Source of the DNA: Rhodovastum sp963714255
Lineage (GTDB): Bacteria; Pseudomonadota; Alphaproteobacteria; Acetobacterales; Acetobacteraceae
Length of the DNA: 64,000 bases
Direction of reading: 5' to 3'
Assembly (NCBI GenBank): GCA_963714255.1
Contig: CAVQNU010000018.1
Coordinates: 124,001 to 188,000 of the forward strand
Both the position numbers and the translations under genes were made by a program. The notes under the pieces were generated by a model that worked only from the letters and a program-made list of their open reading frames with translations, was not told the origin of the DNA and ran no database searches. Of the stretch, positions 1 to 10,066 are shown one piece after another. Each line of letters begins with the position of its first letter. Position 1 is the stretch's first letter.

Positions 1-1770
1 CGCCAGGGCGCCGCGGGCCTGGGCGATCTGGGCGTCGAGTTCGGCGGTGCGCGCCGCGGCGGGGGGGGCGTCCGGGCTGGCCAGCTCGTCTTTTTGCCGC
101 AACAGCTCGTCGAGCTTGGCGTCGGCGTCGTCGCGGGCGCGCAGCACCCGGCCGACCTCGGGCGCGGCCGCCAGCCGCACCGCCGCCCGCTGGATTTGCT
201 CGGCGGTGATGGCGCCGCGGCTGAGCTGGGCGGTTTCGAACATCTCCGCCAGCAGCGGCTGCGGATCGGCGGCGCTGCGCGCCTGTGCAGCATAGGCCGC
301 CAGGCAGGGCTGCAGCAGGGTGCCGTCGATCCCCTGCTTGAGGTCGCGCAACAACTGGCTGCCGGTCTGGCAGACGGCGACGGCCTCGGCCGGCTTGCCG
401 TCCTTGAGCAGCGCCTCGGCGCGGCGGAACTGGGTCGCGGCCAGCGACAGGGTGCGCGGCAGGCCGCGGGTGAAGGCCGTCACCGAGGCGTCGAGCTTGC
501 CCACCGCCTCGCCGGGCCGCGCGCCGCCGAGCACGGTTACGCCGGCGGTGCGGTAGACGAAGGCGGACACCCGCGCATTGGTCAGGCCCTGGGCGCGGGC
601 GAACGCCTCGGCGCTGTCCACGGCGGCGACCGCGCCGGCGTTGTCGCCGAGTTCGCGTAGCGCGATCGACTGGTTGCGCCGGGTCTCGATGACGCCGAGC
701 AGCGCTTCCAGCGCGGACGCATCGAGCGACGGCCGCACATTGGCGCGCCCGGTGAGCAGCGCACTCGTCTGCGTTGGCGCGAAGCGGCTGGCCAGCGAGG
801 CTTGCGATGCATTCTCGACCACGCCTTCGGGCAGGGTGGCCGCATACAGGCGCTCGGCGGCGCGCAGCTGCTCGAGCGCCTCCTGCGGATGGCCCTGGTT
901 GAGCTGGTCGAGGCCGCGGTAATGGGCGAGCCGCGCCTGCAGCAGCGGCGCATTGGCGGCATTGGGGCTGGCGGCCAGCGCCTCGGCGCGGGCGAAGGTG
1001 GCGCGCGCCTCGGCGAATCGTCCCTGGTTGGACAGTTGCACGGCCAGCCCGGTGAGGGCGTCGACCTGGGCCGCGCTGTTGCGCCCCGCCACCTTCTCCT
1101 GCAATTCCACGGCGCGGCGGAACAGGGCGGCGGCCTCTTCCCAGTTGCCGGTCCGGTTGGCTTCCGCCCCGTCGCGGATCAGCGCCTGGTAAAGCCCGAT
1201 GTCGTTGACGCCCAGGCTGCGGCTGGCAGCCGGCGGCGGCTCGGCGGAGGACGCCGTGTCGGGGCTGACCCGGCCGGTCAGCACGCCGATCGAGCGCTCC
1301 ATGGCCGGCAGCACCGATGCGACCCCGTCGGCATACCAGACGCGGCCGCCGGACTGCGCCACCAGGGCGGCATGCGGCCAGCCGCCGGACGCGCGGGTGC
1401 AGGCCATCTGCACCGCCGCATCGGCGCCGGCAAAGCTCAGCGGCTGCGGCGCGCCGCAATTGACCACACGCGGCGCCAATGAGGCGGTGAACACGCTCGC
1501 CTGTTCGGCCAACGCGCCGGCCTCGGCGACCGGGCGCACCCGTGCGGCGGGCTGTTTCCAGGTGCCGCAGTAGATGTCGGCGCCGCCGCCCGGTTGCACA
1601 TATTGGCGGCAGACCTCGCCGGCCGCATCGCGGCCAATCGCGACGCCGTCGCCTTCGGCACGGGCGCCACCGACATAGGCCTCCGGCGGCGGGGTCTGGC
1701 AGCCGGCGAGCCAGGCGAGCGGCAGCAGCAACAGGGACAGGCGACGGGGCAGCTTCGGCGTGCGGTGCAT
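1..1770 (-). CDS. TPR lipoprotein of the CHAT-domain type (3' end beyond window)
   Basis: An open frame starts at ATG 1768-1770 and runs off the left edge (590 codons seen). The N-terminus is a lipoprotein signal: basic residues, a Leu-rich core and the lipobox LAGC, then QTPPPEAYVGG. Roughly residues 190-450 are Ala-rich helical repeats that read as TPRs. The start lies 1 bp after the TpsA stop, so the gene is the third of a tpsB-tpsA operon. TPR lipoproteins in this position usually end in a CHAT (caspase-like) protease domain. That domain would lie outside the window, so CHAT is inferred from context and not seen. Probable location is the outer membrane, acting on or with the secreted partner. 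Confidence 0.7.
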   Translation of the reverse strand, partial: MHRTPKLPRRLSLLLLPLAWLAGCQTPPPEAYVGGARAEGDGVAIGRDAAGEVCRQYVQPGGGADIYCGTWKQPAARVRPVAEAGALAEQASVFTASLAPRVVNCGAPQPLSFAGADAAVQMACTRASGGWPHAALVAQSGGRVWYADGVASVLPAMERSIGVLTGRVSPDTASSAEPPPAASRSLGVNDIGLYQALIRDGAEANRTGNWEEAAALFRRAVELQEKVAGRNSAAQVDALTGLAVQLSNQGRFAEARATFARAEALAASPNAANAPLLQARLAHYRGLDQLNQGHPQEALEQLRAAERLYAATLPEGVVENASQASLASRFAPTQTSALLTGRANVRPSLDASALEALLGVIETRRNQSIALRELGDNAGAVAAVDSAEAFARAQGLTNARVSAFVYRTAGVTVLGGARPGEAVGKLDASVTAFTRGLPRTLSLAATQFRRAEALLKDGKPAEAVAVCQTGSQLLRDLKQGIDGTLLQPCLAAYAAQARSAADPQPLLAEMFETAQLSRGAITAEQIQRAAVRLAAAPEVGRVLRARDDADAKLDELLRQKDELASPDAPPAAARTAELDAQIAQARGALA

Positions 1771-1771
1771 G

Positions 1772-4700
1772 TCAGTTGTCCCGGTCCGAGATGTACGGCA
1801 GCAGCAGGTCGGGGTCGTCCAACTCGCTGTCCGCCACGGCGAGCGCCAGGCGCAAGGGCGGCAGCCGCAGGGTGGAGGAGGCGGACATCAGGGCCAGCGG
1901 CGACACCGACAGCACCAGCAGCTGCGTGCTCAGCGCCGCCGGGGCAGAGAAGGTGCAGTTCGGGGCGGTGATGGTGCAGTTGTTCAGCTGGAAGGTCGGG
2001 CCCGGCAGCGGTGTAACGTTCGTGCTGGCGCTGAAAGCCGGCGGGGCGGTGGGTTCCTGACCGATGCGGCTGGCGCTGGCGGCGGCGCTGCCGCCCTGCC
2101 CGCCCACGCTGCCGGTCAGATTGATCGGGCCCAGGAAGCCTGTCTGGTAGAAGGCCGAGAGGTTGGCCACGGTGAGGCTGCCCGAAGCCGAACCGGACCC
2201 GACATGCAGCAGCACGTCGGCGTTGGGGGCGTTGAAGGCATTGAACTGGACCAGCCCGCCGCCGGTGAGCGCGAGGCGCACGGTTTCACCGGTTCCCGAT
2301 GTCGGTTGCCCCGCTGTCGGTTGCATGGTCACGTTGGGGCCGAGGACGATGGTGCCGGCGCCGTTCAGGATGGCGAGGTTCAGCCCGGTGCTGCCGTTGC
2401 TGTCGGGCGGCGCCTGCGATGCCGGCACCTGTGCCAGCGGATCGAAGCCGGTGGTGATGGTGATGCCGTTCGCCACCGTCAGCAGTTGGGCCGCGCCGAT
2501 CTGGATGTCGGTGGCGGTGATGTTCCCGTCCAGCGTCAGCGGTACGCCGTCGATGAAGGTGAGCGCATCGGCCGAGACGGCGCCCAGCGCCGCCACCGCA
2601 TTCGCCGGATTGGTCAGGGACACCTGCCCGGTTGCGCTGGAGCTTGTGGCGGTCAGCAGGCCCGCGGTGATCTGGCCGGCGCCGGTGATGTCGCCGGTGC
2701 TGGATAAAGCGAGCGTGTTCGCCCCGACATTCACCGCCCCCGCCACATCGATGCTGCCCGCGGTAATGGCGGTGGTGAACGCCTCGCTGGTCGGCGACGG
2801 CGTGGCGGCGACCCCGACCGACAGCGTGCCAACCCCGCCCAGCGCGGCCAGCGCGGACTGGCCGATCACCAGCCCCGTTTCGCCGCCGCCCAAGCTGACC
2901 GTGGCGCCTTGGGTGGCCGGGGCGATGGTGAGGGTATTGCCTGTGACCGTCGGGCTGCCTGTGACAGTGAGCGAGTTTGCCACGATCGAAACCGTGCCGT
3001 TGGGCGCCTGCACGCCCCCCGGACCGGCGATGTCCACCGAACCGCCGGTACCGGCGAGCAGGAAAACATTGCCGCCGGTGCTGGTGACGGTGGCGCCGTT
3101 CAGCGCAATCGTCGACGGCCCGGTTTGCAGGTTCGGAGGGTTCGCGATGGCATATTTTGCCGCATCGCCGGCGGCCAGCCGGACAATGCCACTCGCCGTG
3201 ATGGACGCGCCGCTGTTCAGCGTGATGTTGTTGTCCAAGCCCGTCTTGTAGTTGAGGGCTGCCAGCGTGACGCTGCTTCCGGTTACTGTGCTGTTCAGGG
3301 CGATACTGTAGCCTGAGAGATAACTGGACAGCGCGGACTGCAACGGGGCGTTCACCGTCATCGCCCCGCCGGACACGAGATGCAGGGTACCGGTGCTGCT
3401 CACCGGGCCGCTGATGGTGAGCGCTCCTCGGGTGTTGAAGTGGATCCCGTCCGACGAGAAGCCGTCCAGGTTTGGTATTCTGTTGTTAAATGAGACGACT
3501 GTTCCCGTAGAGTTGGTGGTCCCGACGTTAAGCAGTGCCACCCCGGCGGCGCTGCCGGTCAGCGTGCCGGCGGTAATTCCTCCGACACCATTCAATTCAT
3601 TCCCACCGTTCTGGGTAATGGCGCCGGTTGAAGTCAGGGTCAATGTTCCGGTGCCGGCGTTCACAAAGCCATTCAGGAAAATTCCGTTGCCTTCGAGCGT
3701 TACCGCCGTCGTGCCCGTCACCGTCCCAATGATGTCGAGCGCGCCGTTGTTCGCCGTCAGCGTCACTTGCGGCGCGGTCACCGGCTGGTTCACCGTGATC
3801 GCGGGTGCGGTGATGTTCGCCGTGGTGCTGGCGGTGACACCCGACAGCCCCACAGAAAGCGGGACGCTGTCGATGAGATTGAAGCTGCTGATGTTAGCGC
3901 CCGGGCCTATGCTCACGTTTGTCACCGCGTTCGAAGAACTGCTCAGGTCGACCTTGCCGTTAGGTGACACGATCAGAACAGTCGCGGGGGACGGAGACAT
4001 CATGATCGGGAAAGCGCCGGTGATATCGCCAGCGCTGGTCAGTTGGAGGCTTGCGGTCCCGGCAACAGTCACCGCGCCGGCCACGTCGATGCTCCCTGCC
4101 GTGGTTTGCGACGCCGTCGTAGTGGTCGGGAAACTGGGAACGCCGATGGAAAGCGTATTGTTGGCATTCAGCGCGGCAAAGGCGGTCCCGTCGATGACCA
4201 GCCCCGTGCCGGTTGCGCCGGTGCCCAGACTGACGGTGGTATTTGGCGTGGCCGGGGCGATCCGGATGATACTGCCGGTGATCGTCGGGCCACCCGTCAC
4301 GTTGAGAGAGTCTGCCACGATCGAAACGGTGCGGTTCGCCGCCTGCACCAGGCTCGCACCCCCGATGTCGACCGCACCGCCGGTGCCGGCCAGCAGGTAA
4401 ATACTGCCATTCGGGAACGTCAGCGTCCCACCATTGAGTTGGATAGCCGGTTGCGTGCCTGGGGCCGCACCAGTCGCGGCAGAGGAAGGCGGCGCGGGGA
4501 GTCCGCTGACGATTTCCAGAACGATACTTCCAGAAATGCCGGCGCCCGTAATCGTGGCGTTGCTGTTCAGGGTGATACTGTTGCCGGCTTCCAGCGTGAA
4601 ATCGATGGGGGCATTTGCAGTGCCCAGCGAGATCTGCACGCCAGGGTCAACGGTGATGGCGTTGCTCGCCTGCAGCACCACCGCGGAGCTGCTTTTGCTA

Positions 4701-6191
4701 ATGGCGGAAATCTCGGAATCAGTGACCGTATCGCTGACGCCCCCGTCCGTGGAGTTGATGGTGCCTGTCTGCGAGAGGGTGGAATCGAGGCTGCCCGTTC
4801 CGCTTGTGCCGGAAACGATTTCAAGATTGGTGGGATCGAGCAGGACAGTTCCGGGTGTTCCCGCCGGCGCCGCCACGTCGACGCTCCCGGTGAGACTAAA
4901 ATTCTTCCCCGACGACACCTCCACAAACCCGCCATTGCCGCCCTGCGCCCCGCCGCGCGCGCTCAGCGCACCCGCCATGGTCGTGCCATTGCTGCTCAGC
5001 ACGGCGATCCTGCCGCCATTGCCCTTGCGTGTGGCGTCCGCCTTCACCACCGCGCCCGGCGCCACGGTCACGGTCTGGGCCACCGTCGCCCCGGTCAGCG
5101 ACGGGCCGGCAACCGCGCGCGCCAGCGTGGTGCCCAACGCCACCGTGCCGCCGCCGTTGCGGCCCGACACGTCGATTTTCGCCGTGGACGCCACCGTCAC
5201 CCCGCCATCGGCCAGCGCCTGCACGCTGCCGCCGGTGGATCCGCGCGCGGTCAGTTCGCCCTGCACCACCAGCGAGCCGCCCACCCCGTTCAGCACAATG
5301 CTGCCGCCCGCACCGTGGCCGCCATCGGCCGAGATCTTCCCGCCCGCCGTCACCAGATTGTTCACAATCCCGTCAGCCGCCGCCGCGGTCAGCGTAATCG
5401 TGCCGCCTTGCGCCAGGATCGTGCCGGTATTGGTCACCAGCGCCGTCACCTTTTGGCCGTTGGTCCCCACCGGCACCTGCTTCACCTGGCCGGTTACGTC
5501 GATGGACAGCAGCCCGTCGCCATACAGATCGACCGTGTGGGCGGTGGCGCCGGCCAGCACAACGCTGCCCATGCGCGCGTTGATCACCCCCTGGTTCACC
5601 ACTGTCGGCGCCACCAGGGCCGCCAGCCCGCTCTGCTTGACGGTAATGGTGCCGCTGTTCACCACCGCCGCGTTGGGATTGCCGGGAATGGCGAAATCGG
5701 CCTTCCCGCTGGTCGCCGAGGCCATGAATTTCTGGTTGGTGATATCGGCGGTCGAGACCACCAGCGAATTGACGTTGACTTGGCTGCCCTGGTCGAACAC
5801 CACGCCGGATCGGTTGACCAGCACCACATTGCCGTTGGCGGTGATGTGCCCGGCGATTTCCGAGGGGTCCGGGCCGACCACCCGGTTCAGCGTGGTGGCG
5901 CTGGCGCTCGGCTGCTGGAAGGTCACCGTCTGCGCCGAACCTACATTGAAACTGTTCCAGTTCACCGCGGCAAGTGGGCTGCTCTGCTGCACCGTGGTTG
6001 TCGCGGCGGTCTGGCTGATGCTGGCCTTGCCCGCGACCACGGCGCCGCCCTGCGGCTGGGTGGTGGGCAGCAACTGGCCAGCCTGCGCCGGCACGACAAT
6101 CACCAGTACCCGAAACCGCCTGCAGCGCGGTGCTGCACAGCAGCGCCGCGCGACTGCTGCGCGGGCTCGCCGGTTTGCGTGCTGTCGCCAT
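1772..6191 (-). CDS. TpsA filamentous-haemagglutinin-type exoprotein, signal peptide out of frame
   Basis: The large passenger of a two-partner secretion system (about 1470 aa if restored). After the signal comes the TPS domain (roughly the first 280 residues, with NWNSFNVGSAQTVTFQQP and LVNRSGVVF). A long run of Gly/Thr/Val-rich parallel beta-helix repeats follows, as in secreted adhesins. The best start is ATG 6189-6191, preceded by GGAGGGGGG; it encodes a signal-like MATARKPASP...ALLCSTALQAV. The remaining 1443 residues are in another frame from GTG 6103. Removing one C from the CCC at 6109-6111 restores a continuous signal ending VLVIVVPAQA. As written the protein would not be exported. 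The error may be biological or a sequencing error. Confidence 0.8.
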
Positions 6192-6273
6192 GCTACCCCC
6201 CTCCGGCCCGTTCGGTTGGGCCCGCCTTTGCCGATCGCCCCGTCGCTCCGTTCCTTGGCCGCTCGCCCGGCCG

Positions 6274-8052
6274 TCAGAACCGCGCCAGCACCCCCATGTA
6301 GAACGCGTCCGCCTGCAGGCCGCCGACATTGAGGCCGTCCGGATGCGTGGTGAAGCGCCGCACCCCTTCAACGTCGATTTCGAAATACCGCGTCAGCGTC
6401 ACCCGCGCGCCCAGGCCCATCGAGCGCAGCACATTGTTCGGCTGCGTCTTCTCGTTCTGCCAGACCTCGCCCCAATCGTAGAACAAATAGTACTGGGTGC
6501 CGATGTCGATCTGCCGGCCAAACGCGGTCACGTCCGTGCTCGTGCTCAGCCGCAGCTCGCCGGTCAGGGCAAGGCCGCTGTCGCCACTGACCTCGCCCAC
6601 ATAAAACCCGCGGGTGTAGCGGTTGCCGCCAAGGAAAAACTCCTCGGCCGGCGGCATCACCGAGCCGCTGCCCTGCCCGGTCGCCAGCCCGAACAGCGAC
6701 ACCGAGGCGCCGGACCACGGCGTGAACAAGGTCTGGTCGCGGGTGATCTGGGCAGTGACCTTGGTGAAGTTGAGCTGTTCGCCCACCCGCGCCGGGGCCA
6801 CCGAACTGGCGCCGGCGCCCAGGCCGTCCAATCCCTGCGAGAGGCGGATCGTCACCCCGTTCACCGCCGGACGGGAATTGCCCGCCCACAAATCCTGCAG
6901 CGCATAATCGATACCGGCGCGCAACACCCGCAGCGAGTATTTGCTCGCCGGGGTCGTGTTCGTTGCCGTTGTTACCGCAACGCCGCCCGGCAGGCTGGTA
7001 ATGTCGGACTCCAGCAGGTCGAAATTGCCGACCAGATTCAGCGTCTGCTGGCGGGCGCGGATCAGCGGGTATGTCAGTTGCGCGCCGGCCACCGTGGTGT
7101 CGCCATTATAGTCGAGCGCCCGCAGGAAGCCGGACGGTGTGGTGTTGCCGGCGCCGGCATAGACGCGCAGGCGCAGGCCGGAAGCGCCGATGAACATTTC
7201 GGTCGAGGCCTGGCCGAAAATCTGCGTGTTGTTGAAGCCGTAGAACAGATTGACTTCGGTCCGCTCGCCCAGGCTGGTGAAACTGTTGAAATCCACCGTC
7301 GCCAGCGCTTCCACCGGACCGGTGAGCTTATAGGCGCGGTTGTCGCCGGTGATGATGCCGGAGATCGACGCGCGCTTCACCGTGGCGACCAGGGTGAGCG
7401 CACCGGGTTCGCTGTCGGATGGCTGCAGCACGGCCTGCAGCGCCACCCCCGGCACGTCCTGCGCCAGCAGCAGCCAGCGCTCCAGCGAGACGGCATCGAT
7501 CGGGCGGCTTTCGGTCAGGCGATTGAGGAAGCGCAGCACCTGCGTGCCGGCCGGACCGATATCGCCGTCGAGTTTGACGTCGGCGATGCGGCCCTCGAAC
7601 ACGACAAAGTGAAGCGTGCCGTCGGGGCTGCGGGTCGCCTGCACGCTGACCAGCGGATAGCCGCCGTCACGATATTTGCGCACCAGCGCCAGTCTGCTGT
7701 CCTCGATCCGCCGCAGCGGCACGGCCGGCCCGACCAGCCCGGCCACCAGCACATCGGTCTCGGCCTGCGGATAAACGGTGACGCCCTCGACACTGACGGC
7801 GCCGACCGCGACCGGCTGTTCCGGTGCCGTGTTGGTGAGCGGACCCGCCGGCAATTCCGGCAAACCCGGCCCGACGCGCGGCATCTCGGGCGGCGCCAGG
7901 CGCGGAATCGGCGAAACCTGCAGCGATCCCGCAGACGGCAGCGATTGCGCCAAAGCGCCAACAGGGAACAGCAGGGCGAGAACGCCCGCAAGGCGCCATG
8001 GTTGAACCCGGCGCAGCGGCACCTTGTGATCATCCAGCACGGTTCGCCCCAT
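6274..8052 (-). CDS. TpsB (ShlB/FhaC-type) outer-membrane transporter
   Basis: Outer-membrane pore of a two-partner secretion system, 592 aa. A signal peptide (LAGVLALLFPVGALAQ, ending near residue 37) is followed by a Pro-rich linker. POTRA domains follow (VGAVSVEGVTVYP, then YRDGGYPLVSV and VVFEGRIADVKLDGDIG). The C-terminal beta-barrel has alternating hydrophobic strands and ends in the aromatic Phe typical of barrels (VLARF). It lies 82 bp upstream of tpsA in the same direction, the standard order. The upstream region (8053-8130) is AT-rich with TATAAATAT on the minus strand, a plausible promoter. The start at 8052 lacks a strong ribosome site, so it is not certain. Confidence 0.9.
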   Translation of the reverse strand: MGRTVLDDHKVPLRRVQPWRLAGVLALLFPVGALAQSLPSAGSLQVSPIPRLAPPEMPRVGPGLPELPAGPLTNTAPEQPVAVGAVSVEGVTVYPQAETDVLVAGLVGPAVPLRRIEDSRLALVRKYRDGGYPLVSVQATRSPDGTLHFVVFEGRIADVKLDGDIGPAGTQVLRFLNRLTESRPIDAVSLERWLLLAQDVPGVALQAVLQPSDSEPGALTLVATVKRASISGIITGDNRAYKLTGPVEALATVDFNSFTSLGERTEVNLFYGFNNTQIFGQASTEMFIGASGLRLRVYAGAGNTTPSGFLRALDYNGDTTVAGAQLTYPLIRARQQTLNLVGNFDLLESDITSLPGGVAVTTATNTTPASKYSLRVLRAGIDYALQDLWAGNSRPAVNGVTIRLSQGLDGLGAGASSVAPARVGEQLNFTKVTAQITRDQTLFTPWSGASVSLFGLATGQGSGSVMPPAEEFFLGGNRYTRGFYVGEVSGDSGLALTGELRLSTSTDVTAFGRQIDIGTQYYLFYDWGEVWQNEKTQPNNVLRSMGLGARVTLTRYFEIDVEGVRRFTTHPDGLNVGGLQADAFYMGVLARF

Positions 8053-8148
8053 TGTTGCGAATGATATTTATACCCTTTCGTCATTGGATAACGATTTTTT
8101 GGGATATTGCAACTTTGCGATGAAGGAACTTTCCGGTGCAGGCAAGTA

Positions 8149-8197
8149 AAGGAAGGCCAGGGCTCCGCCCTGGACCCCGTCACTTTAAGGTCCTTCC
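8149..8197. repeat. Intergenic GC repeat, copy A
   Basis: Shortest copy of a repeat scattered through the window: GGAAGGCCAGGGCTCCGCCC followed by TGGACCCCG and a CTTTAAGG trail. The core CCAGGG...CCCTGG forms a hairpin. It overlaps the 3' end of the exonuclease gene and could act as a transcript end, but there is no T-run. Related copies lie at 12479, 27733, 31262, 34560, 40278, 49836, 55722 and 60325. Confidence 0.7.
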
Positions 8198-9225
8198 GGA
8201 ACGCCCGCGTCATCCTCCTCCCCATACCCCAGCATCCTGAGCGCCCGCCCTGTCACCCCCCGCTTGCCCAACGCGTGTATCAACGCCTCCTCGCGCCCAT
8301 GCGTCACCCACACCTCGGGCGCGCCAACCTCGTCCACGGTCGCGTTCAGCTCGTCCCAATCGGCGTGATCGGAAATCACCAGCGGCAGCTCCACCCCGCC
8401 TTGCTTCGCCCGCTGACGCACCCGCATCCAGCCCGAGGCCATGCACACCACCGGCTCGGCCAGCCGCCGCGCCCAGCGATCGGCGATCGCCGAGGGCGGC
8501 GCCAGCACGATGCCGCCCACCAGCTCGGCCTTGGCCGCCACGCTCGCCGGCCGCAAATCGCCCAGCCGCACGCCCAGCATCTCATACACCCGGCACATCG
8601 GCGCCAACGCCCCGTGCAGGAACACCGGCCGCGCCCATCCGGCGGCCCGCAACAACGCAATCAGCCGCTGGCACTTGCCCAGCGAATAACAGCCGATCAC
8701 ATGCGTGCGATCAGGGAACAGCGCCACGCTCGCCAGCAACCTGGCGATTTCGGCCGTAGCCGGCGGGTGACGGAACACCGGCAGGGCAAACGTCGCTTCG
8801 GTGATGAACACGTCGCAGGCCACCGGCACGAAAGCCGCGCAGGTCGGATCGGCGGCGCGCTTGTAATCCCCGCTCACCACCGCCCGGCTGCCGCGCCATT
8901 CCATCACCACCTGCGCGCTGCCGAGCACATGCCCGGCCGGCTGCAGGCACAGTGAAACCTCGCCCAGCCGCAGCGTCTCGCCCCAGGGCAGCGCCTGCCA
9001 CGCGCCGCACGCGCCCTCGCCCAGCCTGGCCTGCATGAGCGCGAGTGTGGCGAAGCTGGCCAGCACGGCGCGATGGCCGGGGCGGGCATGGTCGGAATGC
9101 GCGTGGGTAACCACGGCACGATCCACCGGCCGCAACGGATCGACAAAAAAACCGCCAGGCTCGCAGTACAAGCCCTGCGGCAGCGGTTTCAGCCAGGTCG
9201 CGGGATGCGGCATCGCCGCAGACAT
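8185..9225 (-). CDS. Ligase-associated DNA exonuclease (metallo-beta-lactamase fold)
   Basis: 346 aa, the usual length for the family. The zinc ligand motif H-x-H-x-D-H is at residues 41-46 (VVTHAHSDHARPGH), with later conserved pieces PAGHVLGSAQV, VVSGDYK and EATFALPVF. The family is related to Artemis/SNM1 and CPSF nucleases. It is named for co-occurrence with a DNA ligase and a DEXH helicase in bacterial repair islands. The matching helicase begins at 10067 on the other strand, but no ligase gene is present here. It probably acts on DNA ends in the cytoplasm. Confidence 0.92.
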   Translation of the reverse strand: MSAAMPHPATWLKPLPQGLYCEPGGFFVDPLRPVDRAVVTHAHSDHARPGHRAVLASFATLALMQARLGEGACGAWQALPWGETLRLGEVSLCLQPAGHVLGSAQVVMEWRGSRAVVSGDYKRAADPTCAAFVPVACDVFITEATFALPVFRHPPATAEIARLLASVALFPDRTHVIGCYSLGKCQRLIALLRAAGWARPVFLHGALAPMCRVYEMLGVRLGDLRPASVAAKAELVGGIVLAPPSAIADRWARRLAEPVVCMASGWMRVRQRAKQGGVELPLVISDHADWDELNATVDEVGAPEVWVTHGREEALIHALGKRGVTGRALRMLGYGEEDDAGVPEGP

Positions 9226-9278
9226 GGAACCTCACCATGCCGGCGGCAACCGCCGTCATGGTGAGGGGAGGGCGGTGG

Positions 9279-9956
9279 TCAGGCCACGCCGGTCGCTTTC
9301 AGCACGATGCCGACCACAAGCACCAGGGCCGCAACGCCCGAGTAATAGGCGCCTTCGTCCAGCGCCGCGATGCGCCGCGGCCATTCCAGCAGCAGGATAG
9401 CGCCGAACAGCACCCCGCCCATGCCGCCAAGGACGGTCAGCGCTTCATAAGCCGAGCCGCTGTATCCGGGGACCAGCGCCGGCCCGATCAGGCCGATCAG
9501 CTTGAACGCCGCCACCCAGAGCAGGCTGAATCCGGCCCCGTACAACGCCGCCACGGCAAGGCTGCTGGTCTCGGCTTTCCGGCCGGAGAAGCGCGACAGC
9601 ACCAACGCCACGCCGTTGCCCACCAGCAAGGCCACGACCACCACGCCGACCACCACCGCCTGCGCCCGTGACAGCGTCGAATCCGGCCAAACCCATGCCG
9701 CGAGCGTGGCCAGCAACGTCGCCGCCAGGAAAATGACTCCGGCATCGATCAGATAGGCGCGCGCATGATGCCCGGGACGATCGAGCAAATGCTGTCCGAA
9801 GGTGAACGGAGACCGCAGCAGCTCTTTTGTAACTGCAAAAAAATGCTCGGACGGCCGCCAGTTCGCGGCGCTAAGAACCGCGTGCTTTAACGTTTCGGTG
9901 GCTGCAGCGGAGATCCCGCTGGACGGAAACCGCTCATTCGCGTTCGTGGCGGACAT
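9279..9956 (-). CDS. Multi-pass membrane protein of unknown function
   Basis: 225 aa. The first 75 residues are soluble, with Phe/His-rich stretches. Five hydrophobic segments follow: about 70-92, 98-120, 132-155, 165-185 and 200-222. The pattern resembles Yip1-type or other small inner-membrane proteins, but I recognise no family motif. It sits 53 bp upstream of the exonuclease on the same strand and is divergent from the helicase, so it is probably co-transcribed with the exonuclease. A role in DNA repair is not implied by the sequence. Confidence 0.7.
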   Translation of the reverse strand: MSATNANERFPSSGISAAATETLKHAVLSAANWRPSEHFFAVTKELLRSPFTFGQHLLDRPGHHARAYLIDAGVIFLAATLLATLAAWVWPDSTLSRAQAVVVGVVVVALLVGNGVALVLSRFSGRKAETSSLAVAALYGAGFSLLWVAAFKLIGLIGPALVPGYSGSAYEALTVLGGMGGVLFGAILLLEWPRRIAALDEGAYYSGVAALVLVVGIVLKATGVA

Positions 9957-10066
9957 AATTTTGTTACCTCCCTTATGTTACGTCCGTCAGCAACTATCGT
10001 ACGCATGACGATTTCGCAAGTTGAATATGCTTCCCGGACTGCCTCGGATGCATTATGTAACCTACA

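Noticed and set aside
4043..6332. Long plus-strand frames opposite tpsA (over 600 codons)
   Set aside because: Arg/Ala/Pro/His-rich composition with no motif. They mirror the repeat-rich tpsA gene and arise from high GC.
5373..6371. A 332-codon minus-strand frame over the tpsA start
   Set aside because: Only its first 29 codons (from 6191) look like a protein, namely the signal peptide. The remainder is a shadow of the haemagglutinin frame.
8053..8130. Fur-like operator upstream of tpsB
   Set aside because: GAATGATATTTAT resembles half of an iron box only; the symmetric half is missing.
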